Assembly: GCA_934524965.1 (NCBI GenBank)
Contig: CAKSYU010000005.1
Location: forward strand, 1 to 64,000
Direction of reading: 5' to 3'
Length of the DNA stretch: 64,000 bases
Source of the DNA: an uncultured Angelakisella sp.
Lineage (GTDB): Bacteria > Bacillota > Clostridia > Oscillospirales > Ruminococcaceae
Shown one piece after another: positions 34,099-41,433 of this stretch (position 1 is the first letter of the stretch; each line of letters starts with the position of its first letter). Below the pieces are notes generated by a model. The model ran no database searches. It was not told where the DNA came from and worked only from the letters and a program-made list of their open reading frames with translations. The translations under genes were made by a program, and so were the position numbers.

Positions 34099-34743
34099 AT
34101 GCGCCATCCGGTACTTGTTGTCTGTGAAATGCTGGAGGATGAGATCCGCTGCATTACCGAAAAACATCGGCTCAGTATCCCCACCATATGGGTAGACCGT
34201 GGTCTGCACGATTATCCGGTACGCCTGCACCGGCGGCTTGCCGAGATCATCGCGGAAATGGACGGCTTCGAATATGACGGGATTCTACTGGGCTTTATGC
34301 TGTGCGGCAATGCGCTGGATGGCATCAGGGCGGGGAACCTGCCGATCATCTTTCCGCGTTTCCACGACTGCATTGATATGCAGCTATCACAGCCACGGGA
34401 TCCGTATGCCTTTTACCTGACTGCCGGCTGGCTCAAGGGCTCGGTCTCCCTGCTGAATACCTACGAGCAGGCGGTGCTGCAGTACGGCGAAAAAAAGGCA
34501 AAAAAGTTCCTGGACCTTTCGCTGAAGAACTACAAATCCCTTACCATGATCGATACCGGCGCTTACCCATGCGAGGAAACGCTGGCGATCCCTCAAAAGC
34601 TCAGCGCGCTTTGCGGTCTGCCGCTTACGCGGTGCAGCGGGAATTACACCGTGCTGGAAAAGCTCCTGTGCGGTGTGTGGGATGAGCAGTTCTGCACGCT
34701 GCACCCGCACGAGACACTTTCCGCAGCCGGTATTTTTCTTTAA
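34099..34743 (+). CDS. DUF1638 family protein
   Basis: This 214-residue protein is of the DUF1638 family, found repeatedly next to corrinoid methyltransferase genes in methanogens and Clostridia. It begins RHPVLVVCEMLEDEIRCI and contains the family's cysteine-bearing segments (GFMLCGNALDGIR, FPRFHDCIDM, TGAYPCEE, TRCSGNYTVLEKLLCG), which could bind a metal or corrinoid. Biochemical function is unknown. Its place directly after mttB ties it to the pathway, perhaps in corrinoid loading. Confidence 0.8.
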   Translation: MRHPVLVVCEMLEDEIRCITEKHRLSIPTIWVDRGLHDYPVRLHRRLAEIIAEMDGFEYDGILLGFMLCGNALDGIRAGNLPIIFPRFHDCIDMQLSQPRDPYAFYLTAGWLKGSVSLLNTYEQAVLQYGEKKAKKFLDLSLKNYKSLTMIDTGAYPCEETLAIPQKLSALCGLPLTRCSGNYTVLEKLLCGVWDEQFCTLHPHETLSAAGIFL

Positions 34744-34757
34744 GGGAGGAAAGCATC

Positions 34758-35237
34758 ATGGCAGGCGTCACTTTCGATGAAAGCGGGATCACTATTTTAG
34801 GGGAGAACATTCCCTACGAGGGGATTATCAAGGTTCTTTCCGATAAAGCAAGAACTACCCACACCATTGTATTTGATGTGACGGGGGAGGAGCGTGCCTT
34901 TCAGGTCAGGCTCTCCCCGCAGGAATTTGGGGCAATGAAAAAATGCTGTAAGCAGAAAAACGCGGCGGCATATTTTCAGCCTTATCAGGTGGGTGAAGGG
35001 CTGGCGATTGCTACAGTCGCCTGCACAGTCATTGTTATTCTGGGCTTCTGCGCCGCCATCGCCGGCTTTAAGCGCAGCGATACCATGGGCTACACCTTCG
35101 GCGCCGTTGCGCTGGCTGCCATGCTCGCCAATATCTTTGTTAAACGAAAAATCAGCCTGATGCGCAGTCATCAGGGGGATGACCCCAAAAAAATCACCGC
35201 GGCACGGCTGGCTAACAGCCTGTGGCGGCAGGAATGA
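34758..35237 (+). CDS. Hypothetical protein with two membrane helices
   Basis: This 159-residue protein of unknown family starts 14 nt after DUF1638 behind GGGAGGAAAG. The N-terminal 80 residues look like a small beta-rich domain (VTFDESGITILGENIPYEGIIKVLSD, similar in pattern to bacterial PH-like folds). Two membrane helices (about residues 86-108 and 116-131) and a basic tail follow. It is probably the last gene of the mttB operon, before the B12 riboswitch. No function is proposed. Confidence 0.65.
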   Translation: MAGVTFDESGITILGENIPYEGIIKVLSDKARTTHTIVFDVTGEERAFQVRLSPQEFGAMKKCCKQKNAAAYFQPYQVGEGLAIATVACTVIVILGFCAAIAGFKRSDTMGYTFGAVALAAMLANIFVKRKISLMRSHQGDDPKKITAARLANSLWRQE

Positions 35238-35411
35238 CGGCATCTATTATTATCAGTGCCTTCTCAAAGGGAAAGGAGGAACGGCAGCCCTGCCCGAAAA
35301 TGCGCTCGGGCGGGCTGCCCCGCTCCTCTGAACCAAAGCGATCCATAAGATCGGGTGGAGCTTTGCCCGCCCCGACACAAACCGCAAAACTGAATATGAG
35401 GCAGAGATCAT

Positions 35412-35580
35412 AACGGAATCAGGTGAAAGTCCTGAGCGATCTCGTCGCTGTAACGGGTAGGAACGCCCCCAAATGCCACTGTGAACAAACGGGAAGGCGG
35501 GGTGTCTCCCATGATCCGAAGCCAGAAGACGGTTCTCTGCTTCCCGCAGAATCACCACGAGGAATTGGTCGATGGAAGCA
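35412..35580 (+). promoter_or_regulatory. Cobalamin riboswitch
   Basis: The aptamer core reads GGAATCAGGTGAAAGTCC (from 35415), then GTAACGGGTAGG, then TGCCACTGTG, GGGAAGGCGGGG, and the B12 box AGCCAGAAGACGG (35520-35532). These are the expected cobalamin riboswitch elements in order. It lies upstream of a transporter operon, matching the usual B12 uptake control. A hairpin at 35584-35601 and a terminator at 35612-35643 form the expression platform. Outer limits are approximate. Confidence 0.92.
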
Positions 35581-35611
35581 ATGGCACGGCATCTGCCGTG
35601 CTGTTAGAACA

Positions 35612-35643
35612 GCCGCACTCCTTTGGGGGCGGCGCATTTTTTT
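35612..35643 (+). terminator. Riboswitch-controlled terminator
   Basis: GCCGC (35612-35616) pairs with GCGGC (35629-35633), followed by seven Ts at 35637-35643 and then directly by the ribosome-binding site of the next gene. Cobalamin binding would favour this hairpin. Confidence 0.65.
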
Positions 35644-35655
35644 AGGAGGTTCAAA

Positions 35656-36051
35656 ATGAAGAACAAGAAGACAGTCGCGGTACTTATTGCTGTGTTGGTG
35701 CTGGTGGCAGCGGCAATGCTCCTCATTCTGCAGCAGAACAAACCCCAGACCGTGCAGGGCGCCAAGGAGATCACCCTCACCGTCATTTATGAGGACGGCA
35801 GCCAAAAGGATTTCACGGTCCATACCGATGCCGAAACGCTGGGCGAAGCTCTGCTTGCCGAGGGACTTGTGCAGGGCAGCGACGGTGCCTATGGTTTGTT
35901 TGTTACCACCGTTGATGGAGTAGAGGCACAGGATAGCTTGCACCAGTGGTGGTGCTTCAATGACGGCGAGGGCAATATGCTTTCTACCGGCATCGATCAG
36001 GAACCGATCTCCGATGGCGGTAAATATCAGGCGGTACTCTCCACCTACTAA
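35656..36051 (+). CDS. DUF4430 (transcobalamin-like) secreted protein
   Basis: This protein of about 131 residues has an N-terminal signal/anchor helix (KNKKTVAVLIAVLVLVAAAMLLI) followed by one DUF4430 domain, related to the cobalamin-capping domain of transcobalamin. It shows ITLTVIYEDGSQKDFTVHTDAETLGEALLAEGLV and the conserved WWCFNDGEGNMLSTGIDQEPISDGGKYQAVLSTY. The ATG at 35656 follows TAGGAGG. Placed behind a B12 riboswitch and 3 nt before an ECF S-component, it is probably a surface cobalamin-binding partner of that transporter. Confidence 0.85.
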   Translation: MKNKKTVAVLIAVLVLVAAAMLLILQQNKPQTVQGAKEITLTVIYEDGSQKDFTVHTDAETLGEALLAEGLVQGSDGAYGLFVTTVDGVEAQDSLHQWWCFNDGEGNMLSTGIDQEPISDGGKYQAVLSTY

Positions 36052-36054
36052 GCC

Positions 36055-36570
36055 ATGGAAAAGAAAAAGCTTACGACCTTCGATATTGTCCTTACCGCCA
36101 TGTTCTCAGCCATTCTTATCGTCAGCAAGGAGCTGCTGGCATGGCTGCCCAATATCGAGATCGTCACCATGCTCATTATTCTGTACACGCGGCATTTCCC
36201 ACGGCATACCCTTTACATCATCTACATCTTTGCCGGCGCGGAGTGCTGTCTGTATGGCATAACGGTCTATTCTGTCGTGTATTTCTATGTCTGGACGCTT
36301 CTGTATCTTGCGGTACTGGCGCTCAGAAAGACCGATAATTTCTGGATATTCTTTTTTGTTGCGGTCATGTACGGCTTTCTGTTCGGGACGCTGTGCTCTC
36401 CCATCTATTTCTTTATCGGCGGGTGGAAAATGGTCGCGAGCTGGATCGTATCGGGTCTTACCTTTGACCTGATTCACGGTCTGGGCAATGCCGTGGTGAT
36501 GCTGGCGCTTTACCGTCCGCTGGATCACGCCATGGCAAAGGGGCTGCGCCGCTTACAGCCCCAGCAGTAA
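36055..36570 (+). CDS. ECF transporter S-component, predicted cobalamin/corrinoid
   Basis: This 171-residue integral membrane protein has five to six helices and the S-component style N-terminus (KKLTTFDIVLTAMFSAILIVSK), which bears the AxxxA-type helix that docks on EcfT. Substrate specificity is predicted from context: the B12 riboswitch and DUF4430 partner point to cobalamin or a precursor. It would draw energy from the EcfA1A2T module at 5787-8333. A strong terminator follows, so the unit is just two genes. Confidence 0.8.
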   Translation: MEKKKLTTFDIVLTAMFSAILIVSKELLAWLPNIEIVTMLIILYTRHFPRHTLYIIYIFAGAECCLYGITVYSVVYFYVWTLLYLAVLALRKTDNFWIFFFVAVMYGFLFGTLCSPIYFFIGGWKMVASWIVSGLTFDLIHGLGNAVVMLALYRPLDHAMAKGLRRLQPQQ

Positions 36571-36584
36571 AAGCATGGATAAAG

Positions 36585-36623
36585 GAGCCGGCAGGGGAGA
36601 AATATCTCTTGCCGGCTCTTTTT
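36585..36623 (+). terminator. Terminator of the B12 uptake operon
   Basis: A 9-bp stem GAGCCGGCA/TGCCGGCTC (36585-36593/36610-36618) is followed by five Ts. Confidence 0.85.
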
Positions 36624-36715
36624 GCAAAAAATCCTCCCATTTTGTCACACTTTCCCACTCTGCATCGTTTATAATGGTGAAGGAATACCACGCGGCTTAA
36701 TAAGGGAGGAAAAGT

Positions 36716-37288
36716 ATGAAGAAGTTTTTGAAAAAATACGGCTACATTCTGCTGGCGGTCGTTATTGTGGCGGGGTGCTATGTCGGCTTTCAGGCGTTCC
36801 GGTACTGGTATCTGGATACGGCAGATCAAAGCGGACGCGGTTATCACTCCATTGAAAAGGTGAAGAAAAAATGCGGCAGAGAGGATCTTCTGCATTTGGA
36901 GGATTACTACGACTGGAGCACCATATGGTATACCCTATACTACCCTAAGGGAGAACCGGAAAATCCGAATGAAATCACCGGCTTTTACAACTGGAGAAAA
37001 GAGAACCCCACCGTTTACGGGATCGAGTTCCCCAAGGACGGTCTGACCATCGAAGAATACATGGGGCGCCACCACACGGAGCCAATAGCCGGCGGCTATC
37101 TCGATACCGATGTGTGGACGGATTTCCCCGTGACGGTGTACTACGAGGTAAAGGTCTACCCGCACACCTACGATCCCAGCGGTTACGCCTTCTTCGAGTA
37201 CGGCGGTGCCTATTATCGAATTCATGTCAGCAGCCGCCAGGAAGCCCGCGCCATTTGTACGGCACTGTTTGCCTCTGCCGGAGGCTGA
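36716..37288 (+). CDS. Hypothetical membrane-anchored protein
   Basis: This 190-residue protein has one N-terminal membrane helix (YGYILLAVVIVAGCYVGFQAF) and an extracytoplasmic domain very rich in Tyr and Trp (WSTIWYTLYYPKGEP, YGGAYYRIHVSS). The cysteine in VAGCY could be a lipobox, but the context is weak. A TATAAT box at 36670-36675 lies about 40 nt upstream, and GGGAGGAAAAG precedes the ATG. It is a single-gene unit ended by a shared terminator. No family is recognised. Confidence 0.65.
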   Translation: MKKFLKKYGYILLAVVIVAGCYVGFQAFRYWYLDTADQSGRGYHSIEKVKKKCGREDLLHLEDYYDWSTIWYTLYYPKGEPENPNEITGFYNWRKENPTVYGIEFPKDGLTIEEYMGRHHTEPIAGGYLDTDVWTDFPVTVYYEVKVYPHTYDPSGYAFFEYGGAYYRIHVSSRQEARAICTALFASAGG

Positions 37289-37303
37289 AAATACGGATAA
37301 AAA

Positions 37304-37345
37304 GTTTCTTCCCCCATGGCTCACCGCTTGGGGGAAGAACTTTTT
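37304..37345. terminator. Bidirectional terminator
   Basis: A stem of about 11 bp (TTTCTTCCCCCA against TGGGGGAAGAA) with T runs on both strands lies between the convergent membrane protein and anti-sigma genes. Confidence 0.8.
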
Positions 37346-37356
37346 GCTTTTATTTG

Positions 37357-38343
37357 TCAGAACAGGGGCGGTTCCGGCTCCGGCGGGAATTCCCAGTATT
37401 GCGTCAGGTCGGCGACCACCGCGGAGCGGAACACCGGGTGACCGGCGCTCATATCCACCGTGACAAGGGTGGGATAGCCGCAGTAGTCCTCCCAGCTGAC
37501 GGCAGCTTTTAGGATGACCTCCATGGTAAAGGTGCCGTCCCCGTTCTCGGTGCAGCTCAGCAGTCCCACCTTTTCCACCGCGTAGGTTTGGGCATACTGG
37601 AACGAATAATCATAGTTCAGGTCGCAGTAGGCGTCCCGCTGGGCGTCATAATACCGCGGGATCTGCTTCACCTGCCTGTCCAGCTCCTCCTGTGTGATGC
37701 CGAAGAAGTATGCCGCGAATTCCGCCACGGCTTCCCGCTGCACCCATTTGGTAGAGGCATCGACATAAGGGTACTCCAGCCCGTAGGCGTCGCAGTAGTA
37801 GTACATCATCTGCAACAGGCGGGAAATGCTGATATTGGCGCTGTCGTTAAAATTAGCGACATCGCGGAAGCTCGCCCATATTTCCAGCGCCTCCTGCGTT
37901 TCCTCATTCGGCACCTCGATGTACTCAAAGTCCTCAAAGTAGAAGTGGGGGTACTCCACCCGTGTGCCGCCCACACTGGTCCATTTATTTGTATAATAAC
38001 GGATCGTGTACAGCAGCTTTTCCAGAATGGATTGCTTTTTCTCCACGGGGGAAAGGGCAAAGGTGGTGGTCGCCGCCACCGCAACCGCCAGGAATACCAC
38101 CGCGACCCGGCTTACGGCGATCTTCAGCCCGTGCAGCACGGTATCCTTGGCGTCCTCCCATGTCACCCGCCGGAATGCCGCCTCGATGACATTATCCCGG
38201 GGTAGCGGCGCGGCAGGCTCTCCGGCAGCCTCCCGCATCAGTCGGGCGCTCTCCTTTTTGGCGTGCTCCTTCAGCGCCGCCCTGATCAGCAGCTCCTCGT
38301 ACTGCGTCTGTATGGTTTCTTCGTCAAGGGGATAGTTACTCAT
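37357..38343 (-). CDS. Putative anti-sigma factor (single-span membrane protein)
   Basis: This 328-residue protein has a cytosolic N-terminal part (residues 1 to about 72), one membrane helix (VAVVFLAVAVAATTTFAL, about 80-97) and an external domain of about 225 residues. Its start overlaps the end of the sigma-factor gene by 8 nt, the standard arrangement of a sigma/anti-sigma pair. No zinc-binding HxxxCxxC motif is visible, so it would be a non-ZAS type. The role is inferred from context and topology; the external domain has no recognised ligand. Confidence 0.65.
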   Translation of the reverse strand: MSNYPLDEETIQTQYEELLIRAALKEHAKKESARLMREAAGEPAAPLPRDNVIEAAFRRVTWEDAKDTVLHGLKIAVSRVAVVFLAVAVAATTTFALSPVEKKQSILEKLLYTIRYYTNKWTSVGGTRVEYPHFYFEDFEYIEVPNEETQEALEIWASFRDVANFNDSANISISRLLQMMYYYCDAYGLEYPYVDASTKWVQREAVAEFAAYFFGITQEELDRQVKQIPRYYDAQRDAYCDLNYDYSFQYAQTYAVEKVGLLSCTENGDGTFTMEVILKAAVSWEDYCGYPTLVTVDMSAGHPVFRSAVVADLTQYWEFPPEPEPPLF

Positions 38344-38899
38344 CGTTCATTCCTCCTTTCGCGCGGTAAGCCGCCAGCACCTTTTTTCTGGCGCGGCTTA
38401 CTATGGTACGGGCGTTTTCCGCCGTCAGCCCCGTCAGCCGCGCGATCTCCTTATACGGCAGCTCCAGCATATAGTAGTAATTCAGCAGGTCTATCTCCCG
38501 CTGCGGCAGCTGCGCCAGACACTGCTCCAGCAGCTCCCGCTGTTCCAGCCGCAGCATCGCCTGCTCCGCCGCGCCGTCCTCGGCAAGTGTTTCCGCCCAG
38601 TCCGTGTCATAGCCGGTCGCCTCCTGCCGCTGCTGCTTTTTGCGGTACAGGTCTATGCTGGCGGTCTCGGTCACGGCGGTCAGGTAGTAGGCAAGCTCCT
38701 CGGTCGGGATCGCCCGCACCTTTTCCAGATGCCGTATGACCTTGAGGATCGCCTCATGCACGGCTTCCTCGGCGTCGCCCTCGTCCCGCAGAATGGCAAG
38801 CGCGCGCCGCAGCATGACCGGCTGGCAGCGGGTGTACAGCTCCGCCACAAATTTCCGGTCGTTGTCATTTTCTATCGCCATGATGAAAACAGGCAGCAT
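38336..38899 (-). CDS. ECF-type RNA polymerase sigma factor
   Basis: This sigma-70 family protein of about 187 residues has region 2 (RRALAILRDEGDAEEAVHEAILKVIRHLEKV) and region 4 (LAQLPQREIDLLNYYYMLELPYKEIARLTGLTAENARTIVSRARKKVL). The start at 38899 (MLPVFIMAIEND) is chosen for the AAAGGGGAA site. Region 3 is missing, as in extracytoplasmic-function sigma factors. Co-transcription with an overlapping membrane protein suggests it responds to an envelope signal. I did not identify its target promoters. Confidence 0.88.
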   Translation of the reverse strand: MLPVFIMAIENDNDRKFVAELYTRCQPVMLRRALAILRDEGDAEEAVHEAILKVIRHLEKVRAIPTEELAYYLTAVTETASIDLYRKKQQRQEATGYDTDWAETLAEDGAAEQAMLRLEQRELLEQCLAQLPQREIDLLNYYYMLELPYKEIARLTGLTAENARTIVSRARKKVLAAYRAKGGMNDE

Positions 38900-39029
38900 A
38901 TGGGTTCCCCTTTGTCGCTTTTTTCTTGATAGTACCACAAGTACGGCATCGGGCGCAATCAGGTACCGCCCTTACCCTGCACCTTAATAAACGCGCCGCC
39001 CCCGCATTTTGTGACAGCTTTTTGATAAA

Positions 39030-39057
39030 AAATTCCCCTGCCGCAGCAAGGGAATTT
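39030..39057 (-). terminator. Terminator of the amylase gene
   Basis: An 8-bp stem AAATTCCC/GGGAATTT (39030-39037/39050-39057) has T-rich flanks on both sides. Confidence 0.7.
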
Positions 39058-39082
39058 TTCGATGGCTTAAAGCGATATTTGT

Positions 39083-40366
39083 TTACGCTTCGGCAATAAT
39101 GACCGCTTCCTCGCCGATGGTCAGCTTCCCGTCGGTCACGGTCACTTCGCTGCCAGAAAGGGCGTCGGTGTAGCGCCCGTCGGGCAGCTCGACTTTTGCC
39201 GTGCCGCCCTTGCCCTCCAGCGGGAACACGCCCACGGCGCGCGCGGCGGGACCGGTGTAGCTGGCGGTCACAATGCCCTGCTCGTCATCGGCAGTGATGC
39301 GGAACAGCTCGTCGGTGGGCAGCTTCTTTTTGATGGCGGCAAGTCTGGCAAGATAGGCGCTGATATCCCGCCCGCCGTTCCAGTCGATCGGCTCCTTTTC
39401 AAAAAGGGAGGGCGTATGCTTGGCGCAGACCTCCTCGCCTGAGTACAGCAGGGTAGTGCCTTTCATAAAGTAATTCAGCGCCGTCCATGCCAGCAGCTTT
39501 TTCTCATCGGGGAAGCGGTCTGCCGCGCGGGAGGTATCGTGGTTTTCCAGGCAGCGCAGCTTGTTGTAGCGGCTGTCAAAGCTCACCTCCTGATAATCCA
39601 CCGCCTCAAACCAGCGGGAGAGCGGCAGCCGCCCCTCGGTAACGCCCTCGTACAGCAGCCACAGGTCATAGGGGTACAGGATATCAAAGGCGGTGAACAG
39701 CTCGGTATCGGTCGCGGCGTAGAAGCCCATCGAGCGGAACGCCTGAATGTGGGCAAGGTGGACGCTTTCGCCCAGCCAGATGGCGTCGGGACGCACCTTT
39801 TCCACGGCACGGCGTGCCTCCTGCCAGAACGCCACCGGTACGGTGCTGGCGACATCGCAGCGGAAGCCGTCAACATACTGTGCCCAGTAGCACAGCGAGT
39901 TGATCTGGTACTGCCACAGACCGCGGTTTTCATAGTCAAGGTCAACTACATCGGTCCAGTCGCCCACCTTGTTGCCGCGGCAGCCGTCCGGCTTGTAATA
40001 GAAGAAATCGGGGTGCTCCGCCGCCAGTGTGGAATCGGGCGAGGTGTGGTTATATACCACATCAATGATGCACTTCATGCCGCGCTTGTGGATCTCCTCC
40101 ACCAGATACAGAAAATCCTCCAATGTGCCGTATTCGGGGTTGACGGAGCGGTAATCGCGGTTGGCGTAGGGGCAGCCCAGGCTTCCCTTTTTGTTCTGTT
40201 CGCCGATGGGGTGAATGGGCATAAACCAGACAATATCCACCCCCAGCGCGGCGATCCGGTCTAGATCCGGCTCGATGGCGCGGAAGGTGCCCTCCGGCGT
40301 GTGACTGCGCACATAAACCTCGTAGATGACGCTGCGCCGCAGGGCGGCATCGGTATTCATTGCCAT
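39083..40366 (-). CDS. Glycoside hydrolase family 13 (alpha-amylase-like), cytosolic
   Basis: This 427-residue GH13 enzyme starts at 40366 behind AAAGGAGGAAAAC. The four GH13 regions are visible: DVVYNHT, GFRCDVAS (catalytic nucleophile Asp), WLGES (acid/base Glu) and ENHDTSR (transition-state Asp). A short beta C-domain ends the protein. There is no signal peptide, so it acts on internal oligosaccharides such as maltodextrin. The long upstream extension of the frame has no ribosome-binding site and lies over a hairpin-rich region. Exact specificity within GH13 is open. Confidence 0.87.
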   Translation of the reverse strand: MAMNTDAALRRSVIYEVYVRSHTPEGTFRAIEPDLDRIAALGVDIVWFMPIHPIGEQNKKGSLGCPYANRDYRSVNPEYGTLEDFLYLVEEIHKRGMKCIIDVVYNHTSPDSTLAAEHPDFFYYKPDGCRGNKVGDWTDVVDLDYENRGLWQYQINSLCYWAQYVDGFRCDVASTVPVAFWQEARRAVEKVRPDAIWLGESVHLAHIQAFRSMGFYAATDTELFTAFDILYPYDLWLLYEGVTEGRLPLSRWFEAVDYQEVSFDSRYNKLRCLENHDTSRAADRFPDEKKLLAWTALNYFMKGTTLLYSGEEVCAKHTPSLFEKEPIDWNGGRDISAYLARLAAIKKKLPTDELFRITADDEQGIVTASYTGPAARAVGVFPLEGKGGTAKVELPDGRYTDALSGSEVTVTDGKLTIGEEAVIIAEA

Positions 40367-40428
40367 GGTGTTTTCCTCCTTTATTTTGGTTGGGTATCGT
40401 TTCTCCCGCCCCACGCGGCTCGTCCTGC

Positions 40429-40537
40429 CGGCGAAAAAGAAATTCCGGCTGCGTCGTGCCTTGACAGGCATGCGTTCGATCCCATCGAACAACAGCCTGC
40501 CCGCGGCGCCTCCTTGCCGCCTCTTCCTTTTTCGCCG
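40429..40537. repeat. Degenerate four-way-junction repeat upstream of the amylase gene
   Basis: The outer stem 40429-40439/40527-40537 is a perfect 11 bp. Inside are hairpins at 40455-40472 (7 bp, loop tgac, one G-T), 40474-40490 (GTTCGAT/ATCGAAC, loop ccc) and 40503-40520 (5 bp, long loop), with unpaired spacers between them. The layout matches the perfect copies but is looser. Confidence 0.5.
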
Positions 40538-40799
40538 CCCTGCCGTGCCTTGGGGACGGGAGCATTTTTCGCGTAGATTATAACCGATTTATTTCGGGCT
40601 TTCAAGACGGTTTTGCAGGAAAAACGGCGGAATTTTATCCCCCATTCCCACACCATTGGGATAAATGCCTGTTAACGCGATTTGCAGGAAGTTTATGCAA
40701 AATTTATTTTCAAATGCATAATTTGCAGCATTTTCACTCAATTTATCGGATATGTCAATAAAATGCCCTGTTTTTCGGCATGTTTTTCAGTCAAAATGG

Positions 40800-40828
40800 G
40801 TGACAAGACGTTAAGAATGTGTTAATAT
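40800..40828 (+). promoter_or_regulatory. Promoter of the first tiny membrane peptide gene
   Basis: GTGACA (40800-40805) and TAATAT (40823-40828) are 17 nt apart. The transcript would have a leader of about 55 nt with a small GGGG/CCCC hairpin before the ribosome-binding site. Confidence 0.65.
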
Positions 40829-40888
40829 ACATGCACAGGGGCTCCAGACCCCACAGGACTGTAAAGAGAAATTGAGGAGGATTTTACC

Positions 40889-40972
40889 ATGATCACTACT
40901 ATCATCGCTATTGTTGCTGCTGTCGTTCTGCTGGCGCTCAACCTGATCCGTGACTACGGCAAGAAGGGCTGA
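40889..40972 (+). CDS. Tiny membrane peptide 1 (27 aa, IRDYGKKG tail)
   Basis: GAGGAGGATTTTACC precedes an ATG opening a 27-codon frame: a short N-terminus, one hydrophobic helix (about residues 4-17), then the polar tail NLIRDYGKKG. It has its own promoter (40800) and terminator (41005), so it is a complete transcription unit. The peptide shares its whole plan with two neighbours, and from LLALNLIRDYG onward it is almost identical to the second. No known family is recognised. A membrane-active regulator or type I toxin is possible. Confidence 0.75.
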   Translation: MITTIIAIVAAVVLLALNLIRDYGKKG

Positions 40973-41004
40973 TAAGCACTTCATCGCACCCCGTAAAGTA
41001 AAAG

Positions 41005-41032
41005 GAGCAGGGCACGCACCCTGTTCTTTTTT
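41005..41032 (+). terminator. Terminator of tiny peptide gene 1
   Basis: An 8-bp stem GAGCAGGG/CCCTGTTC (one G-T) is followed by six Ts. Confidence 0.8.
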
Positions 41033-41153
41033 CATGTCGGGCAGTTCCGCGGCTCATATCGCCGCCTTCTGGCGGAATATTACATCAGAGCGCGTGTTCG
41101 CGCAGGGGAACGGGGCTGCGCCCCATAGATGAAATACCAGGGAGGCTGTTTTT

Positions 41154-41240
41154 ATGGCAAGAATCTACATCATCGCCATCGTCGTCGCCATCATTCTGCT
41201 GGCGCTCAATCTGATCCGCGACTACGGCAATAAGGGTTGA
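41154..41240 (+). CDS. Tiny membrane peptide 2 (28 aa, IRDYGNKG tail)
   Basis: AGGGAGGCTGTTTTT precedes an ATG opening a 28-codon frame (MARIYIIAIVVAII, then LLALNLIRDYGNKG). It has one membrane helix and a short charged tail. The last 14 residues differ from peptide 1 at only one position, while the DNA differs at several third codon positions. This shows that selection acts on protein rather than on a recent DNA duplication. It is preceded by a GGGGctgcgCCCC hairpin and followed by a 12-bp terminator. No confident promoter was found. Confidence 0.75.
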   Translation: MARIYIIAIVVAIILLALNLIRDYGNKG

Positions 41241-41270
41241 TCTTCTCGGTTCATCGGTTACACATAGCAA

Positions 41271-41300
41271 AAAAGGCAGGGGAGCGCCCCTGCCTTTTTT
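41271..41300. terminator. Terminator of tiny peptide gene 2
   Basis: A 12-bp perfect stem AAAAGGCAGGGG/CCCCTGCCTTTT with loop agcg ends in a T run (41295-41300). The symmetry makes it bidirectional. Confidence 0.85.
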
Positions 41301-41304
41301 GTGT

Positions 41305-41318
41305 AGAACGCCAGTTCT
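41305..41318. promoter_or_regulatory. SOS-box-like palindrome before tiny peptide gene 3
   Basis: AGAACGCCAGTTCT contains GAAC-N4-GTTC, the same form as the ruvC operator, with the flanking A/T also pairing. It lies between a weak -35/-10 pair (TTGTGT 41299, CATAAA 41322) and about 12 nt before a second one (TTAACA 41329, GATATT 41353). About one chance match is expected in a window this size. Confidence 0.35.
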
Positions 41319-41433
41319 TCACATAAAGTTAACATATTGTTTTCTTTTGTGCGATATTTCTTTGTCCCCGCCGGTGCTATGATACCGTCAAACCATCGGG
41401 ACAGCCGCTATGGGCGGTCAGGGAGGCGTTTTT

